Assembly: GCA_022925895.1 (NCBI GenBank)
Contig: JAKSYS010000053.1
Location: forward strand, 62,001-126,000
Length of the DNA stretch: 64,000 nt
Direction of reading: 5' to 3'
Origin: Fragilaria crotonensis
Taxonomy: Eukaryota > Bacillariophyta > Fragilariophyceae > Fragilariales > Fragilariaceae
The first letter of the stretch is position 1; every line of letters begins with the position of its first letter. The notes under the pieces were generated by a model. That model made no database searches, was not told the DNA's origin, and worked only from the letters and a program-made list of their open reading frames with translations. Shown here piece after piece: positions 22,328 to 33,073 of this stretch. Position numbers and translations under genes: made by a program.

Positions 22328-24025
22328 ATGTCTGATGATTCCGATGACGATTTGCTTCATGATGTCGGCCTTTCGTTCAGTAACCGCAACAAGAAGAGAA
22401 AGGAGGATCAGAAGCGTGAGGCTCTGCTGAACATTGTGGACTACAGCGTGGAGGAGGACTTGCAGCGGCGCCATCGACAGGAGAGGTTGAATCACGTACT
22501 GATCGACCACACGAATGTGGTGGAACAAGCAGAAGGGAATCTCGAATCGGCGAGGATAAAGCTAGAGGCCAACGAAGAAAATTTCCTCATTCCAGACGAG
22601 CACAAGGCCGTCACGAGTGCCAAAGAAATCTCTGGGTTTGATAGGCTGGGGACCCGACCCGGGGTGTTGAAGGCAGTAGCACGAAAACCGTTGCCAGATC
22701 TTCAACACATCTTGAATGGTGCTCGAGACAGCAAGTTCAGGAAGTATCTCCAAGCCAAAATGAACATTGACATGCTTCCAGCGGCTCTTGAACAGGGCAA
22801 TCTCTCGCATAAGTTTGACCTTTCAAATGAGGTCGTGGAATGGCTTTGGCGAACTGCTGTTGACAATGAATCAGAATGCCGAGATGGGGCCTTTGCAACT
22901 CTTGAGGAATACTTTTCCACCAGAACGGAGACGCAAGTGTCACTAAATGACATGTTGAGGCAATGGGAAGACTGGTTTGATTCCAGGGAACCTAAAGCGG
23001 TCGACCTCCCAGACCGTGACGCACAGGACTGCCTGCTTGATATTCATCATTGGTTGATGCTGTGGTTACTCTCATCGAACACGCCTCGAGTTTAACTAGC
23101 CTTAATGGTGCCAAGGTTGCGGATCTCGTTGTTGCTCTTTCGAAGATCCCACTTGACGTGTTGTTCTATGAACACAATCACAACAGGTACGGCTTCCGCT
23201 ATCCATGCAGTAGGCAGAGTGGTTGGAGTCAACTCTATTGGCTGGCGTTTTATTTTCTTACATCTTTGTCGTTTCTCATCACTCAGGATGGCATCCAGCT
23301 GGTGCCAAATGATCTCGATATTGCTGAACGAGCTTCAATCTCGTTGCAAAAACAACGTTGAATGGGACGAATGGGTCGTCCAAACTGCTTCTCGCATCAT
23401 CGATATGGATATTGATCCCGCACCATTTGGAAGCGAAGACGCGGATGATAAAGCCTGTCTGCTGAGCAAAGCACTTTTGGTCAAGGCGTTTCTTTCGGTG
23501 GATGTGGACTTTGGTAGCAGGATCTATGAATTGGCATTGTGCCGATTTTTAGGGATCGACGATTGGGAAAGCGAGGTACCAGTGCACTTAACGAGCGGGC
23601 CAGACTGGTTGCTGGCAAAGTATAAAGCTACAGAATCAACAGGATCATGGCGATTCCTTGCGTACACATACTGCGCATTCCTTGCCATTGAAACCAGGGG
23701 AGAGGAAATAAAACGTAATCCTCCTCGATTGTTGGCTTGCGTGAAACTCATTCAGAGTTTCGTTTCAATCGGCCTTCTATCCGGCAGCCATAGCAAGGAG
23801 AACCTCTTATCCAATCCTGACTTTGTGACATGGCTGTCCCTGCTTGAAGTTCAGGTGTCGGGCCTTACGAAGTTTGTGACTCGTTGCTCCACCCAAGCAC
23901 ACTTTCGGCGTGCGGAAGTGGGATTGCTTTGCCTCAAGTCTTGGATTAACTGGCACAAGTCGGTAACCGCTCTTCCAGAATCAAGTCAGGTGCAGAGTTC
24001 CTTGTCAGATTGGTTACAAAACTAG
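22328..24025 (+). CDS. Nuclear-type protein of uncertain family, possibly SLF2/NSE6-like
   Basis: The ATG at 22328 opens an acidic then basic N-terminus (MSDDSDDDLL, then NRNKKRK, a likely nuclear signal). A helical domain follows with LPDLQHILNGARD, NEVVEWLWRTAVD and GAFATLEEYF, a pattern I associate loosely with the SLF2/FAM178 domain of SMC5-6 localisation factors; this is tentative. A 100-bp intron (23187-23286; CAACAG|GTACGG ... CACTCAG|GATGG) joins to the final exon, 23287-24025. Near 23050 the frame slips: DCLLDIHH in one frame continues as LVDAVVTLIEHASSLTSL in another, as if one T were missing from CATTGG. About 532 residues are expected in total. The right arm of the 47-bp inverted repeat lies in its 5' flank. 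Confidence 0.6.
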
Positions 24026-24728
24026 GACTCGGCGTACTCGAGTACTCAATAGTAGGTGAATGAACTATTGACGAAGGACAGAAGGCAGCGAGTCGTGTTG
24101 AACCCTACCGGTACTGTTCGACTATGCTACCATGCAGCAAGAAGAGTATGAACTATGAAGTACATGTATGTAGTATGACGTATGTACTCTACATGTACCT
24201 GTGCTGGTACCAGTACATGGTAAATACAAGAGTACTTGTACAAGCAGCATATGTATGCAATTGGAGACAAATCGTTTTTGTGCACGGTTACAGTACCAGT
24301 AGTGCCGTGATGCCGTGTAGTACAGTACATTAGAGTACCATGAATAAAGGTGGATCATAGACACGTGCTGCCAGTGCACACACGTATGCATACTGTACTA
24401 CAATGAGCATAGTACGAGAGTACGAGTACGAGTAGCCTCTGGTCCATCCGTTGAACGATTTTTCATTTAGGCGACGCACTGTCTTTATGGGTATGGCAGT
24501 AGTATATGACAGTAATGTGGCCCTCCAATTGGTTCGAATCAAAATTTAATCGACACAGCATGTCTGACAGCATCCCACGAAATTCTGGATCGTGCCGAAC
24601 AACGAGTACTTGTACATGTACCGGCGGTCAAGGCGATTCGACATGGCTCGGATCGAAACGATTCTTGAGGCTCAAGATTTGAAAATAATCGAGACAGGCA
24701 CAAGAAGAGCTCTGGCTGACTTTGGACC
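24026..24728. other. GTAC-rich intergenic stretch
   Basis: No gene supported in about 700 bases. 24100-24440 is one of the densest clusters of GTAC-containing words in the window (TGTACA, GGTACC, AGTACT). It should contain the TMEM184-like promoter. Confidence 0.5.
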
Positions 24729-26159
24729 ATGGTGGCTTCCCAAGAACCTGATCATCAGGAGATCATACCTCGTCACAATGGAATCAACCCAGCAATGGAC
24801 TTCCTGCGAGTGGTGGGAGTCTCAGATGGTGATGACTCCGGCCTAATGGACGAGAATGACTTGACAGCAAGTCTTTTGGGTTCCACACTGAACGATCCAC
24901 CGAGTCCTACTCACCCCATTTCCAGGGCATCTAAATGGATTCTTCAAATGGGTCATTTTCTGGGATATATTACACTTATCACCATGCTCATTTTCATCCC
25001 TGTCGTTCTCTACCGAGCTGTTCGCCAACATCGTGCAGATTTAGCAGCTTTTCACTCTGCCGAAGTCATGGTCGTTGGGACCATTATCATGAGTGCGAGA
25101 CTGGTTTATCTTCACCTTACACATTGGCATATGCCTGATGTACAAAAGTATGTGGTTCGAATTCTGTTTATGGTCCCTCTGTACAGCTTTCATTCGTGGT
25201 TGTCTCTCAGATTTCACCATTCACGAGTTTACATCGACGCGATCCGCGATCTCTACGAAGCCTTCGTTATCAGCAGCTTTGTGTATTACCTCATCGAGTT
25301 ATTGGGAGGTCAAGATTCACTTGTACGAATTTTGGAACGAAAGGAGGATGTGTCGCTGGGCACTCATGGATTCCCTCTTAAATTTGTAATGAGGCCTTGG
25401 GTATTGGGGACCGAGTTTATGCTCCAATGTAAGCATGGTGTGCTACAATACGTTGTGGTCAAAACCATAGCGTCAATCATGACCGTCTTTTTTTTGAGAT
25501 GATGGGTGTCTATGGTGAAGGGCAGTTCAATCCAATGGTTGCCTATCCCTACATGGCCTTCTTCCTCAACATTTCGGTCATGTACGCTCTTTACTGTCTA
25601 GTCAAACTGTTCCACGCCGTGCACGAAGAACTCACACACCCTATCAATTGGAAGCCATTGGGTAAATTCTTATGCGTTAAAGGAGTTGTCTTCTTCACGT
25701 GGTGGCAAGGCGTTGTCATTTTTTACCTCCGGGCACACGGGGTGATTGAAGACATTGGTGATTGGAAAGCGGACGAAGTTGCGAACGGATTGATTGATTA
25801 CTGTGTTTGCGTCGAGATGATTGTCTTTGCCATTGCCCACTCCTATACCTTTACCTATTTGGAGTATTTGCCGTCGCGGTTTCAAAATGCTGCTGAGGGG
25901 ACACGTGGTTCCTCGAACGTTGCAGCGGCCCATGAGACCGCAAGATGCCCTGTGGTCCTCGACGGTGCCGCGGGAAACACTGTCAGATATACAAAGAATG
26001 CGGCGCGGTGTCAACAAAGTGATGAGCGAGGTCGCGAGTCCTGGCTCCATCAGTATGAAGCATGTGTTGGCAAGCTATGAGGCACCCAGCGGTGGTGGAG
26101 ACGACGATGACGAGCAGGGCGAGTTGATTGTCTTCGATCATGATGACACAGTAGTGTAA
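24729..26159 (+). CDS. TMEM184/LAZ1 (DUF300) family membrane protein
   Basis: Multi-pass membrane protein of the TMEM184/OSTalpha/LAZ1 group, about seven helices; members are linked to vacuolar or endomembrane transport. Landmarks: an N-terminal Asp/Glu-rich segment, YITLITMLIFIPVVLYRAV, VRILFMVPLYSFHSWLSLRF, YLIELLGGQ, KHGVLQYVVVKTIAS, GVYGEGQFNP, INWKPLGKFLCVKGVVFFTW and EMIVFAIAHSYTFTY, then an acidic tail (GGGDDDDEQGEL). The reading frame is lost twice: in a run of eight T at 25488-25495 (family conservation continues directly into EMMGVYGEG) and in GGGG at 25897-25900 (protein-like sequence resumes as RTLQRPMRPQDALW in the next frame). Net length is a multiple of three, giving about 476 residues. 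Homopolymer assembly errors are more likely than decay. ATG at 24729. Confidence 0.88.
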
Positions 26160-27441
26160 TTAGGAACCAGTTCGTTGTAGAGTATTGTTTGTCAACCGAG
26201 TTTAGGGTTTAGGGTAACATACCCTTTGATGGGGAACGCAGAACATCCCGCTCGTCGCAGAATTAGAATGTTGGAGCCACTGGTAGGCTGAAGTACCGTG
26301 CATATCTGTTTCTCTGTTCGGTGTGATATGAGGGATTGTATGGGCGAGAGACGGACGGACATGAGTACTACAGTCTACAGTACGTGTACCAGGTAGCAAA
26401 ACGACAAGGACTGTACACGCTACCTTGTATGCGCATACTAAGAGCATCCCCACCGCTGGAGCGAAATCTGAGATATGACCCGATAGGACCATTTGCGTCG
26501 ACAATTTTGTCCAAAATGCATGGCACCGCTTGGGCTCGATACCTCAGATTTCGCGCCCGAGGGGCTCGAAATCTGAATTGGGGCTCGAGAATAGAACCAA
26601 ATTGCTGAATTCTCGAGCCGGGTCCAGATTCTCGCGCCCCTCGTTTTGTCCTATTCGACCCATTCGAATAAAAAATTAACCAATAGGATTTTATCACGGA
26701 TGCCACATTCACACTGTGACTCATGTCAGTTTGTCTGTGATCTGTATGCAAAAAATTGACATCATCCCGGACGAGCACCGTAACACCATTGAAACGACGT
26801 CGAAGCAATGAATGCGTATGTAGTAGTAAATTGAGTGGTACGATTGCGGAGGTACGCATTGCCTGTTCTTTACATACGTGCCAGCATCCTTGTCGATGAT
26901 TTTGTTTCGTAACAACGGTATGACATCAATGTACTACTACTGTATATGCTATTAAACCCTGTACATCACACACATTAGGGACGCAACCTCTCGTTTGCCG
27001 GTACTGGTAGTACGTCAAGTTCCACATTCTGTAGGTAGAATACCACAAAATCCGACAGAAAAAGCAGTCTAATTTACAGAGCGGGGGTCAGAATTTCATC
27101 GTGCTGCTCGAAAAAATCTGCACGCGGTGCGAGAAAGATACCACCAATATGTCCAAAATAGGTTTCTAAAGGCTCGAGACCAATATGTCCGATTCAGATT
27201 TCGCTCCAGCGGTGGGGATGCTCTAATAGAAGCCAGAAGATACGATGATATATGATACTACAGTACACTACTACTACTACTAGTAGTTGTAGAAACGTAG
27301 AAACTAGAAACACGACAGACGAACAACTCGTATTTTTCTGCACTGTAAAATCCGGAACATCGAATTCTGAAACGCTTCACTTGTCATCTCTCTTCAATAC
27401 GGTCAATTGTGTTTGTAACTTGCAACCATTTTGATTGCACA
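26160..27441. other. Intergenic stretch carrying a MITE
   Basis: Apart from the MITE at 26442-27223, this stretch holds two TTTAGGG units at 26200-26213 and GTAC-rich sequence near 26365-26395. No gene is supported. Confidence 0.4.
26442..27223. mobile_element. PIF/Harbinger-like MITE
   Basis: A 782-bp element with perfect 30-bp terminal inverted repeats (26442-26471 and 27194-27223; outer part GAGCATCCCCACCGCTGGAG) flanked by the 3-bp duplication TAA (26439-26441 and 27224-27226). A TAA/TTA duplication with GAGCATC-type ends is characteristic of PIF/Harbinger elements. The interior near 26540-26640 repeats the end motif in both orientations (AAATCTGA/TCAGATTT, GGCTCGA). There is no transposase, so it is non-autonomous. 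Identical arms suggest recent movement. Confidence 0.88.
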
Positions 27442-29216
27442 ATGGACCTTCCCTTCGCCGTCGACCACCCATCCTCTGATTTGAACCAATCGAGTACATC
27501 TCTTGTCACGACTTCATCGCAAGGGAGTTTCTTGCGCCGATCTGCAGACATGGAACCTACAATCTACAATGAAACTCCAGCTCTCGTCTCAGCCCCAATG
27601 TTTGATGATGCCTTCGAGCACTTGGATCAAGGGCAATCCATTATCGAGCCAGATATGGAGATCATAGACTTTACACAGTACGTGACAGTATTCGAAACTG
27701 ATACTGTGGACTTTGACGTTGTGATGAACCCGGGAAGTGATTACACCGAAAACGATGGGTCCCATGAACTGTTCCTAGAACAGGGAGACGTTCTGGCATT
27801 ATTGATGAGTGGGAATGTTCAAGATGGTGAATTAGTTGTGTCTCAGTGTGAAGAGGCGAACCTTGCGGCGCATCGAGCATCGGAAGCCAAGAAAAATGGT
27901 GATCTTGCCGTTGCTCTCCAAAATCATTCGATTGCGGCCAAATTGTTTCGTGACGGAGCTGTCGGTGCACGTGAAAGGATATTTCTCTATCAAATGCGCT
28001 CCTTCTTCTTAGTCAGTCGCAGGCAAAGTCGGCCTTGGCATTGAAAGAATTTTTGAAGCTTCAAGGTAGTAATGCGGTGATTAGCAGTGCTCTGACTCAG
28101 AAGGAGCGATTGAGGGCTACTGTCAGGGGAGCCTTGGTTACTAAAAAGGAGGCTGACATATCAGACTCGATATTCCTGGGTAAAGCAACGAAGGAACCAG
28201 ACACGCCAGTTACTCGGGCCACGCCGCAGGAGGAGAAGTCAGAACCCGCTTTCTCCTCTGCATCCTCGCATTCCAACAACGCTGTCGATGAAATGTTGGA
28301 GTTGGAACGAGAGCTCAGGGATATGGATTCCGCGTTGGAGTTGGGCAATTCAGTTGCGTCTCTCGGTGCTCGAACCCAAAATCGCCTGAAGCAGTCGACC
28401 ATGGATGGATCCTTCATGGTGGTTCCACCGGGTTCCTCCTACTTGTCGTCGTCTGCCATGTGGTCAAGACCTACACCGCCAAGAGCCAAAGCGAATCGGA
28501 TCCAACCAATGATGGGAGCATCAGTTACAGCAGGAATATCTCAGTCGACGGCTGTCATCATGGCACCACCGCCTCCCCAACGAACAACGTCACACACTGG
28601 TCTGGATGCTAGTTGGTGGGGGAATGCCAGCACTACATCGCAAGTACTTGCCGGCTCAGTGGTTTCAATCGCCTCCTCGCGGCAACAGGAATCGACTAAT
28701 ACAAAGCAGTTGATGCGATTGCTGGATTCTATAAAGACACTGGGAGATGAGAATGCTGCATTGTTGAGAGAGGTGGAAGAGGCGGAGGCTGCCCGTATGG
28801 AAGCAAAGGCTGCTAGAGAGCAAATGAAGCGATTCAAGGGAGAATATGGCAAGAGATTTAACGCTCTCAAATCCGCCCTCGAAAAGTTTCGCAATAGTTA
28901 CCCCCAGCACCAAGATGACAGCATGAACCCTGTGACTTCCAGCGAGTATCTGCAGTCCGAGCCCAGCGGTGCTTTTGCTGACCATCTTGCTGATGACCGT
29001 ATCAGGCATAAGGATGAGCAATTAGCCCGACAGGAGCAAGTGATTCGGAAGCTCACCGCAGACTTGAAGAAGGAGAAGGACGAGAACAAGAAGAAGGATG
29101 TTGCTCTACGAAAATACGAGAGCTTCTACCGCGAAGTCAAAGCTAGGAGTGCCGAAAAGGCTAGACAGCGCGAGACGCAGCAACAACTACGTAGAGGACT
29201 TGGTGGTAAAGGCTAG
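27442..29216 (+). CDS. NRBF2/ATG38-like MIT-domain protein
   Basis: Predicted 591-residue protein if one frame slip is bridged. The N-terminal 130 residues are acidic and low-complexity. An MIT-like helical hairpin follows: EEANLAAHRASEAKKNGDLAVALQNHSIAAKLFRDGA, then SNALLLLSQSQAKSALALKEF, the pattern of NRBF2/ATG38, an accessory subunit of the autophagy PI3-kinase complex I. The C-terminal half is low-complexity, then coiled coil (about 28700-29200; ENAALLREVEEAEAARMEA, DEQLARQEQVIRKLTADLKK). Between the two MIT helices the frame changes at GAAAGG (27973-27978), consistent with one missing A. ATG at 27442. The call rests on the SQSQAKSALAL signature and overall architecture. Confidence 0.75.
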
Positions 29217-29327
29217 ATTATCTGAATGTAGTATGTATTGCTGCAAAAGACAGCCGGACTACCGCGCATTGGATCCGGCTCGAGTGCACGTATCTAGGTA
29301 AAGTGGCGTTCGAAGGGCCGTGTGGTC

Positions 29328-30446
29328 TTACTTCTTGAGTTGATTGAACCTCGCTGCGAGATCGTCGTAAGTTGCACCGCCACTGCCACTACCACCACAT
29401 ACACTACAACCGCCAATAGTACTGACGCTGCCACTGTGACAGCCGGCGCCGCCAACTGGTGCAGCAGGGATGACAAAGTCGGTGTCCTTGCCAGTAACTT
29501 GAGAGGTCGACGGAGCGGATGGTATGGCGGGTATAAAGATGTCGACTTCCTCGTAATCAGCACTCATTTTACGTTCGTTTGACGAAGGTGGGATGTAAGG
29601 AGTCGCGTTGACGACCAGCGGCGTATCTCCTCCAGCGTAGCTGTTGTATCCGTCCTTTCCTCCCTTTCCATAACTATCACTTCCAACGCTTCTGCTCGCA
29701 CGAGACGGTGAGTAGCCACTTGCTACACCGCCACCACCACCGCCACCGTAGCTGTTGTAGCCATCATTACCACCATTTCCGTAACCATCGTTGTCATTAC
29801 TTTTGGTGCTCGGAGCCAATGGGAAATCAGTCTCATGTTCACCGCTTGCCATTCCAGTGGTAACTGGTCCGAGTCCGGAAGCTCCTCCAACGGGAACAGA
29901 GTAACCCACCGGAGCGGCCATGGGTTCCGACATTTGAGCAGCGGTCAGCGGGGCTCTTGGCTTCCAATCCACCTCAAATTGTTCGCAAATTCGCTCAAGA
30001 TTAACTTGCACCAAGTAAGCAGCGGGAGGCTGGACAGAAAGTTTCGCAACAACACGTTCATTCAAGATGCCTCCAACGTTGTTCAAGGCGTTCTCCTCAA
30101 AGGTTTTTCCATACTTCGCACGGAATTGCTTTCGAATCAACGAGAGTTCTGTAATATCAACACGATCGCACGCCCAGATTAGGGTCGAAATGGACGAAAC
30201 GAGATCTGGTGGACACTCCTTCATGGAACTAATCAACTTGATGCGCTCTGCCAGCAGTTCACAGGCAAGTTGCAAAATCTCGTAGGCTTCCACAGCATTT
30301 TCTTCTCGAATAAGAGCCTCGGACCGAATTCTTGCCTTCTCCTCGCGAGGAGGATCCTCTGCCAGCATGACGGCAACTTCGCGCATTTGTTGCTTCAAGA
30401 GAGCAGTCTTTTTGTTGGCGGCAATCTGGAAACGGCTGACTGCCAT
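29328..30446 (-). CDS. IST1: IST1-like ESCRT-III-associated protein
   Basis: 372-residue homologue of IST1, an ESCRT-III-like regulator of the VPS4 ATPase in multivesicular body sorting and abscission. The IST1 domain fills the first 180 residues: LKMAVSRFQIAANKKTALLKQQ, EEKARIRSEALIREENAVEAYEILQL, CELLAERIKLI, and the RKQFRAKYGKTFEE and VNLERICEQF segments. The C-terminus is Gly/Ser/Asn-rich with repeated GYNSYGG/GYNSYAGG units, then a Pro/Ala stretch and a final helix YDDLAARFNQLKK. This last helix has the spacing of an MIT-interacting motif (MIM), which in IST1 binds VPS4. The first in-frame ATG (30444-30446) lies a few residues inside the expected domain start, so a short upstream exon may be missing. 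Confidence 0.9.
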   Translation of the reverse strand: MAVSRFQIAANKKTALLKQQMREVAVMLAEDPPREEKARIRSEALIREENAVEAYEILQLACELLAERIKLISSMKECPPDLVSSISTLIWACDRVDITELSLIRKQFRAKYGKTFEENALNNVGGILNERVVAKLSVQPPAAYLVQVNLERICEQFEVDWKPRAPLTAAQMSEPMAAPVGYSVPVGGASGLGPVTTGMASGEHETDFPLAPSTKSNDNDGYGNGGNDGYNSYGGGGGGGVASGYSPSRASRSVGSDSYGKGGKDGYNSYAGGDTPLVVNATPYIPPSSNERKMSADYEEVDIFIPAIPSAPSTSQVTGKDTDFVIPAAPVGGAGCHSGSVSTIGGCSVCGGSGSGGATYDDLAARFNQLKK

Positions 30447-31291
30447 TTTGAGTTCTGTTGGCAAGGAAAGGGCAAGGCCGAGAGTTGAGTCCCACTGCCA
30501 GGCATGTCACACGCGACATTCGAGCTCCATCAGAAAGGCGAACGATTGTTACTTACGCGGCTTTAACTTCGATGCATTGAACCCGACAGAGAACATGATG
30601 ATGATTCTTGGTTGTCTACTGAGATCGATGTAGGGCGATGCAAGGGAACAATCAGACAGGTGAATTCTCACTGTGTTTTGTGAAAGTATGAGCTCTTCTA
30701 CGTTCGGCGATAATACTATACCCCAAGTTTAATCTGGCACCGTCCAAGACCGAAATGAATTTCTACGACCGAGACATGCTTCCAGAGCCGCGCGTTGCGT
30801 TGAAAAAATACCGGTTGTTAACGGAAAAAATCATTATCCGCGTCTGATGTACAGTACATAATTCCGCACTACCCCAGTACGGAGAGCCCAAGTATTCTAC
30901 CGGTAGTTCTGGAGTACACCAGTACTGGTACTGGCACGTGTGTACGATGCCGTGTATGTTCATACTCCGAAATCCAAGGACTGGAGTACTGTGGGTATCA
31001 CACTGGCGTACTCGAGTACTCGAGCATGGAGCCAACGAACCATCATCACATCAAGATTGTTCCCACTTTTCCTTGCTTTCGCGGATAAAGCCGATTCGCT
31101 GTCCCAAGAGCTGGTCGCATAACTTGCGACAACACGAAGAGGGGCAAGGCAAAAAGATTGCTTATCTCGTCGATTCACATCGAGTTCAGTTTGGTTTACA
31201 ATGCACAGTGTACCACCGCGATGTATCAAATTCCAGAATTCAGATTTCGTCGAGGCTAGAAGCACAGCGTAGATTCAAGAATGCAACCCAA
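30447..31291. other. Intergenic stretch without a gene
   Basis: About 850 bases between two minus-strand genes. It contains GTAC-rich palindromic words at 30840-31030 (GGAGTACACCAGTACTGG region). No gene supported. Confidence 0.4.
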
Positions 31292-32664
31292 TCATATGAT
31301 ATCGCTCGAGAGGCAGGGTAGATTGGATTCGGCATACTGGGGATCCGTACGTGAGTTCATCCAAACCCAGGTCACAAGTAGCCATTTCTCGTCAATAGTT
31401 AGAGCACCCTCATGCTCTGTTCGAGGATCTTCTTCCAGTCCGACAGTTGCTGGAAAGTGAATCACTGCCTTTCCCTTGGAGGGTTTGACATCTAGGCCCA
31501 ACTCCGTAAATCGTGTTTTGCCTCCCTTGGCGACGGTATTTAGGTAGCAAAAGATGGTTACTAAGCGACCAGAATTCTCAAACCCACACGCCGTTGTTGG
31601 TCCACGAAAACCATCAGTGTGAGGGGTGAAGCGTTGACCCTTTTCATAGTGCAGTACCTGCAAGATTTCAAGTCGACTTGCATCACAGTTGGCAAGATGA
31701 AGGATCTTGGATACAATGGTGGGAATCTCGCATTGCGGAATGTTGGCATTCGTGCTGGTTCGATCTGGATCCATCTCCACGGCGCCTGTTGTTGGATTTT
31801 TGTTACACACGGTTTCAAGTTGGGACGGGCCTTTGCAATGAGGCGATCACACTCGTCGCCAGTCAGAAAGTTGTCGATTTCCAAAACTTCCGGATCACTC
31901 GCCAAGATCGTAATTCCAGGATAGTGTCGGTTGATAGCGTGAAAAGGCATTCCAGGGGTGCCGTTTGCTTGATTGAGAACAGAATCATCCTTTTGTTTGG
32001 GATGTGCCATTTTCAAGTAGGACTCTAGTTCAACAATCTCTCCGTGATATCTTTTCTGTACAACGTCTCTGATCCTTGATGGGATTGGGCCTCTACCCTG
32101 GAAAAGAACCTTGCCCTTCGCAACTGAAGTCGTCGAGACAAGGGCACATATTGGAGGAGCAAGAGGGACAATCTGGCAGTTTGCATAGTCGTTATTAACG
32201 CTAACAAGGTGACCCAACCAGCCAGATACGCTTGGTCGCTCGGGATTTACATCGATGAAAAGCTGGTTCTTGAACGTCGTTTCCTCTGGAACTAACATCT
32301 GATACTTGGAGCGCTTGGATATTCGAAAAAAGTCTCCGTCCACATCATCATCGAAGAATTGAATATCGTGCTTTTTGGTCCTGCCATATCCCTTGAGACC
32401 GACAGCATGCACTGGAAACAAGGATACAATCTCTCCCTCCATCACATCACGCGCTGTAACAAGCCCGTTTTGATCGCATACCAACGCAGCATCGGCCCAT
32501 GTCGTGGAGTACAAGTCTGGATTTTGCAAATGGCCGCAGATTGCAAAGATATTTTGTGCAGTCTGTTTCACAATTTCAGGAGGAAATCGTCGAACCACGG
32601 ACATGGAACTGCATTTATGCAAGCAGGTTATGACGAGAAGCGCTCGAACACATTTTATTGTCAT
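31292..32664 (-). CDS. SET-like plus prolyl-4-hydroxylase (2OG-Fe(II)) protein
   Basis: Starts at the ATG 32662-32664 with a signal-peptide-like N-terminus (MTIKCVRALLVITCLHKC). The first half looks like a SET-type fold (EGEIVSLFPVHAVG, VSGWLGHLVSVNNDYANCQIVPL, STTSVAKGKVLFQGRG). The second half is a prolyl-4-hydroxylase domain: EIDNFLTGDECDRLIAKA, RTSTNANIPQCE, ILQVLHYEKGQRFTPHTDGF (Fe ligands H and D), LVTIFCYLNTVAKGGKTRF and a distal TEHEGALTIDEKWLLVTW (Fe ligand H, 2-oxoglutarate-binding K). P4Hs hydroxylate prolines in secretory proteins. The frame slips in the five-T run 31797-31801 (one base short): LKPCVT continues as KNPTTGAVEMDPDRTS in the other frame. ER or secretory location is inferred. 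About 457 residues. Confidence 0.85.
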
Positions 32665-33073
32665 GTTCGCTTGGAATGATGGCAGAAACGACGGAGCAAC
32701 AATTGTACCTGGTATCAGGAATTTGGTTGACCAGCATGTGCGCGTGTCATGCAGTTGTACGAGCAATTTTGCCTCCTTCGCTCTCTTTTCATTTAATACC
32801 AGCGTATATATAAAGAGAAAAAACCCGTCAATTACCGGAACTTATATGATTTGGGGTCGCATAACACGCGGTACTTGTACATCGTGCCTTATTATCTCTC
32901 TTCTGATTAAAAAGAGTGGTAAAAGTAGACTTAGCTATGACATTGTATCTATCACTACTTGTGATGGATGTTGATGATGATTATGAACTTCAGGTCCGTC
33001 TTCATTCCGCCGAGGGACATGTTGTTTCCTCCCTGCCTTCTCACAATCAAAACATCATAATCGGAAAATAATT
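32665..33073. other. Intergenic stretch without a gene
   Basis: About 400 bases holding the P4H promoter and the 3' flank of the next minus-strand gene. A TATATATAAA box-like word lies at 32803-32813 but is about 140 bases from the start codon. Nothing else is supported. Confidence 0.4.

Noticed and set aside
24531-24545. GGTTCGAATC resembling a tRNA T-arm
   Set aside because: No acceptor stem, D-arm or anticodon arm could be built around it; no tRNA gene was found by eye in the window.
25416-25498. An intron in the TMEM184 gene using the poly-T tract and GAG as acceptor
   Set aside because: It would remove the conserved KHGVLQYVVVKTIAS segment and the only strong donor is in the wrong phase; a one-base slip in the T run explains the data better.
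26200-26213. Two TTTAGGG units that look like telomere repeat
   Set aside because: Only two units with no array around them; chance or a trace of an old repair event at most.
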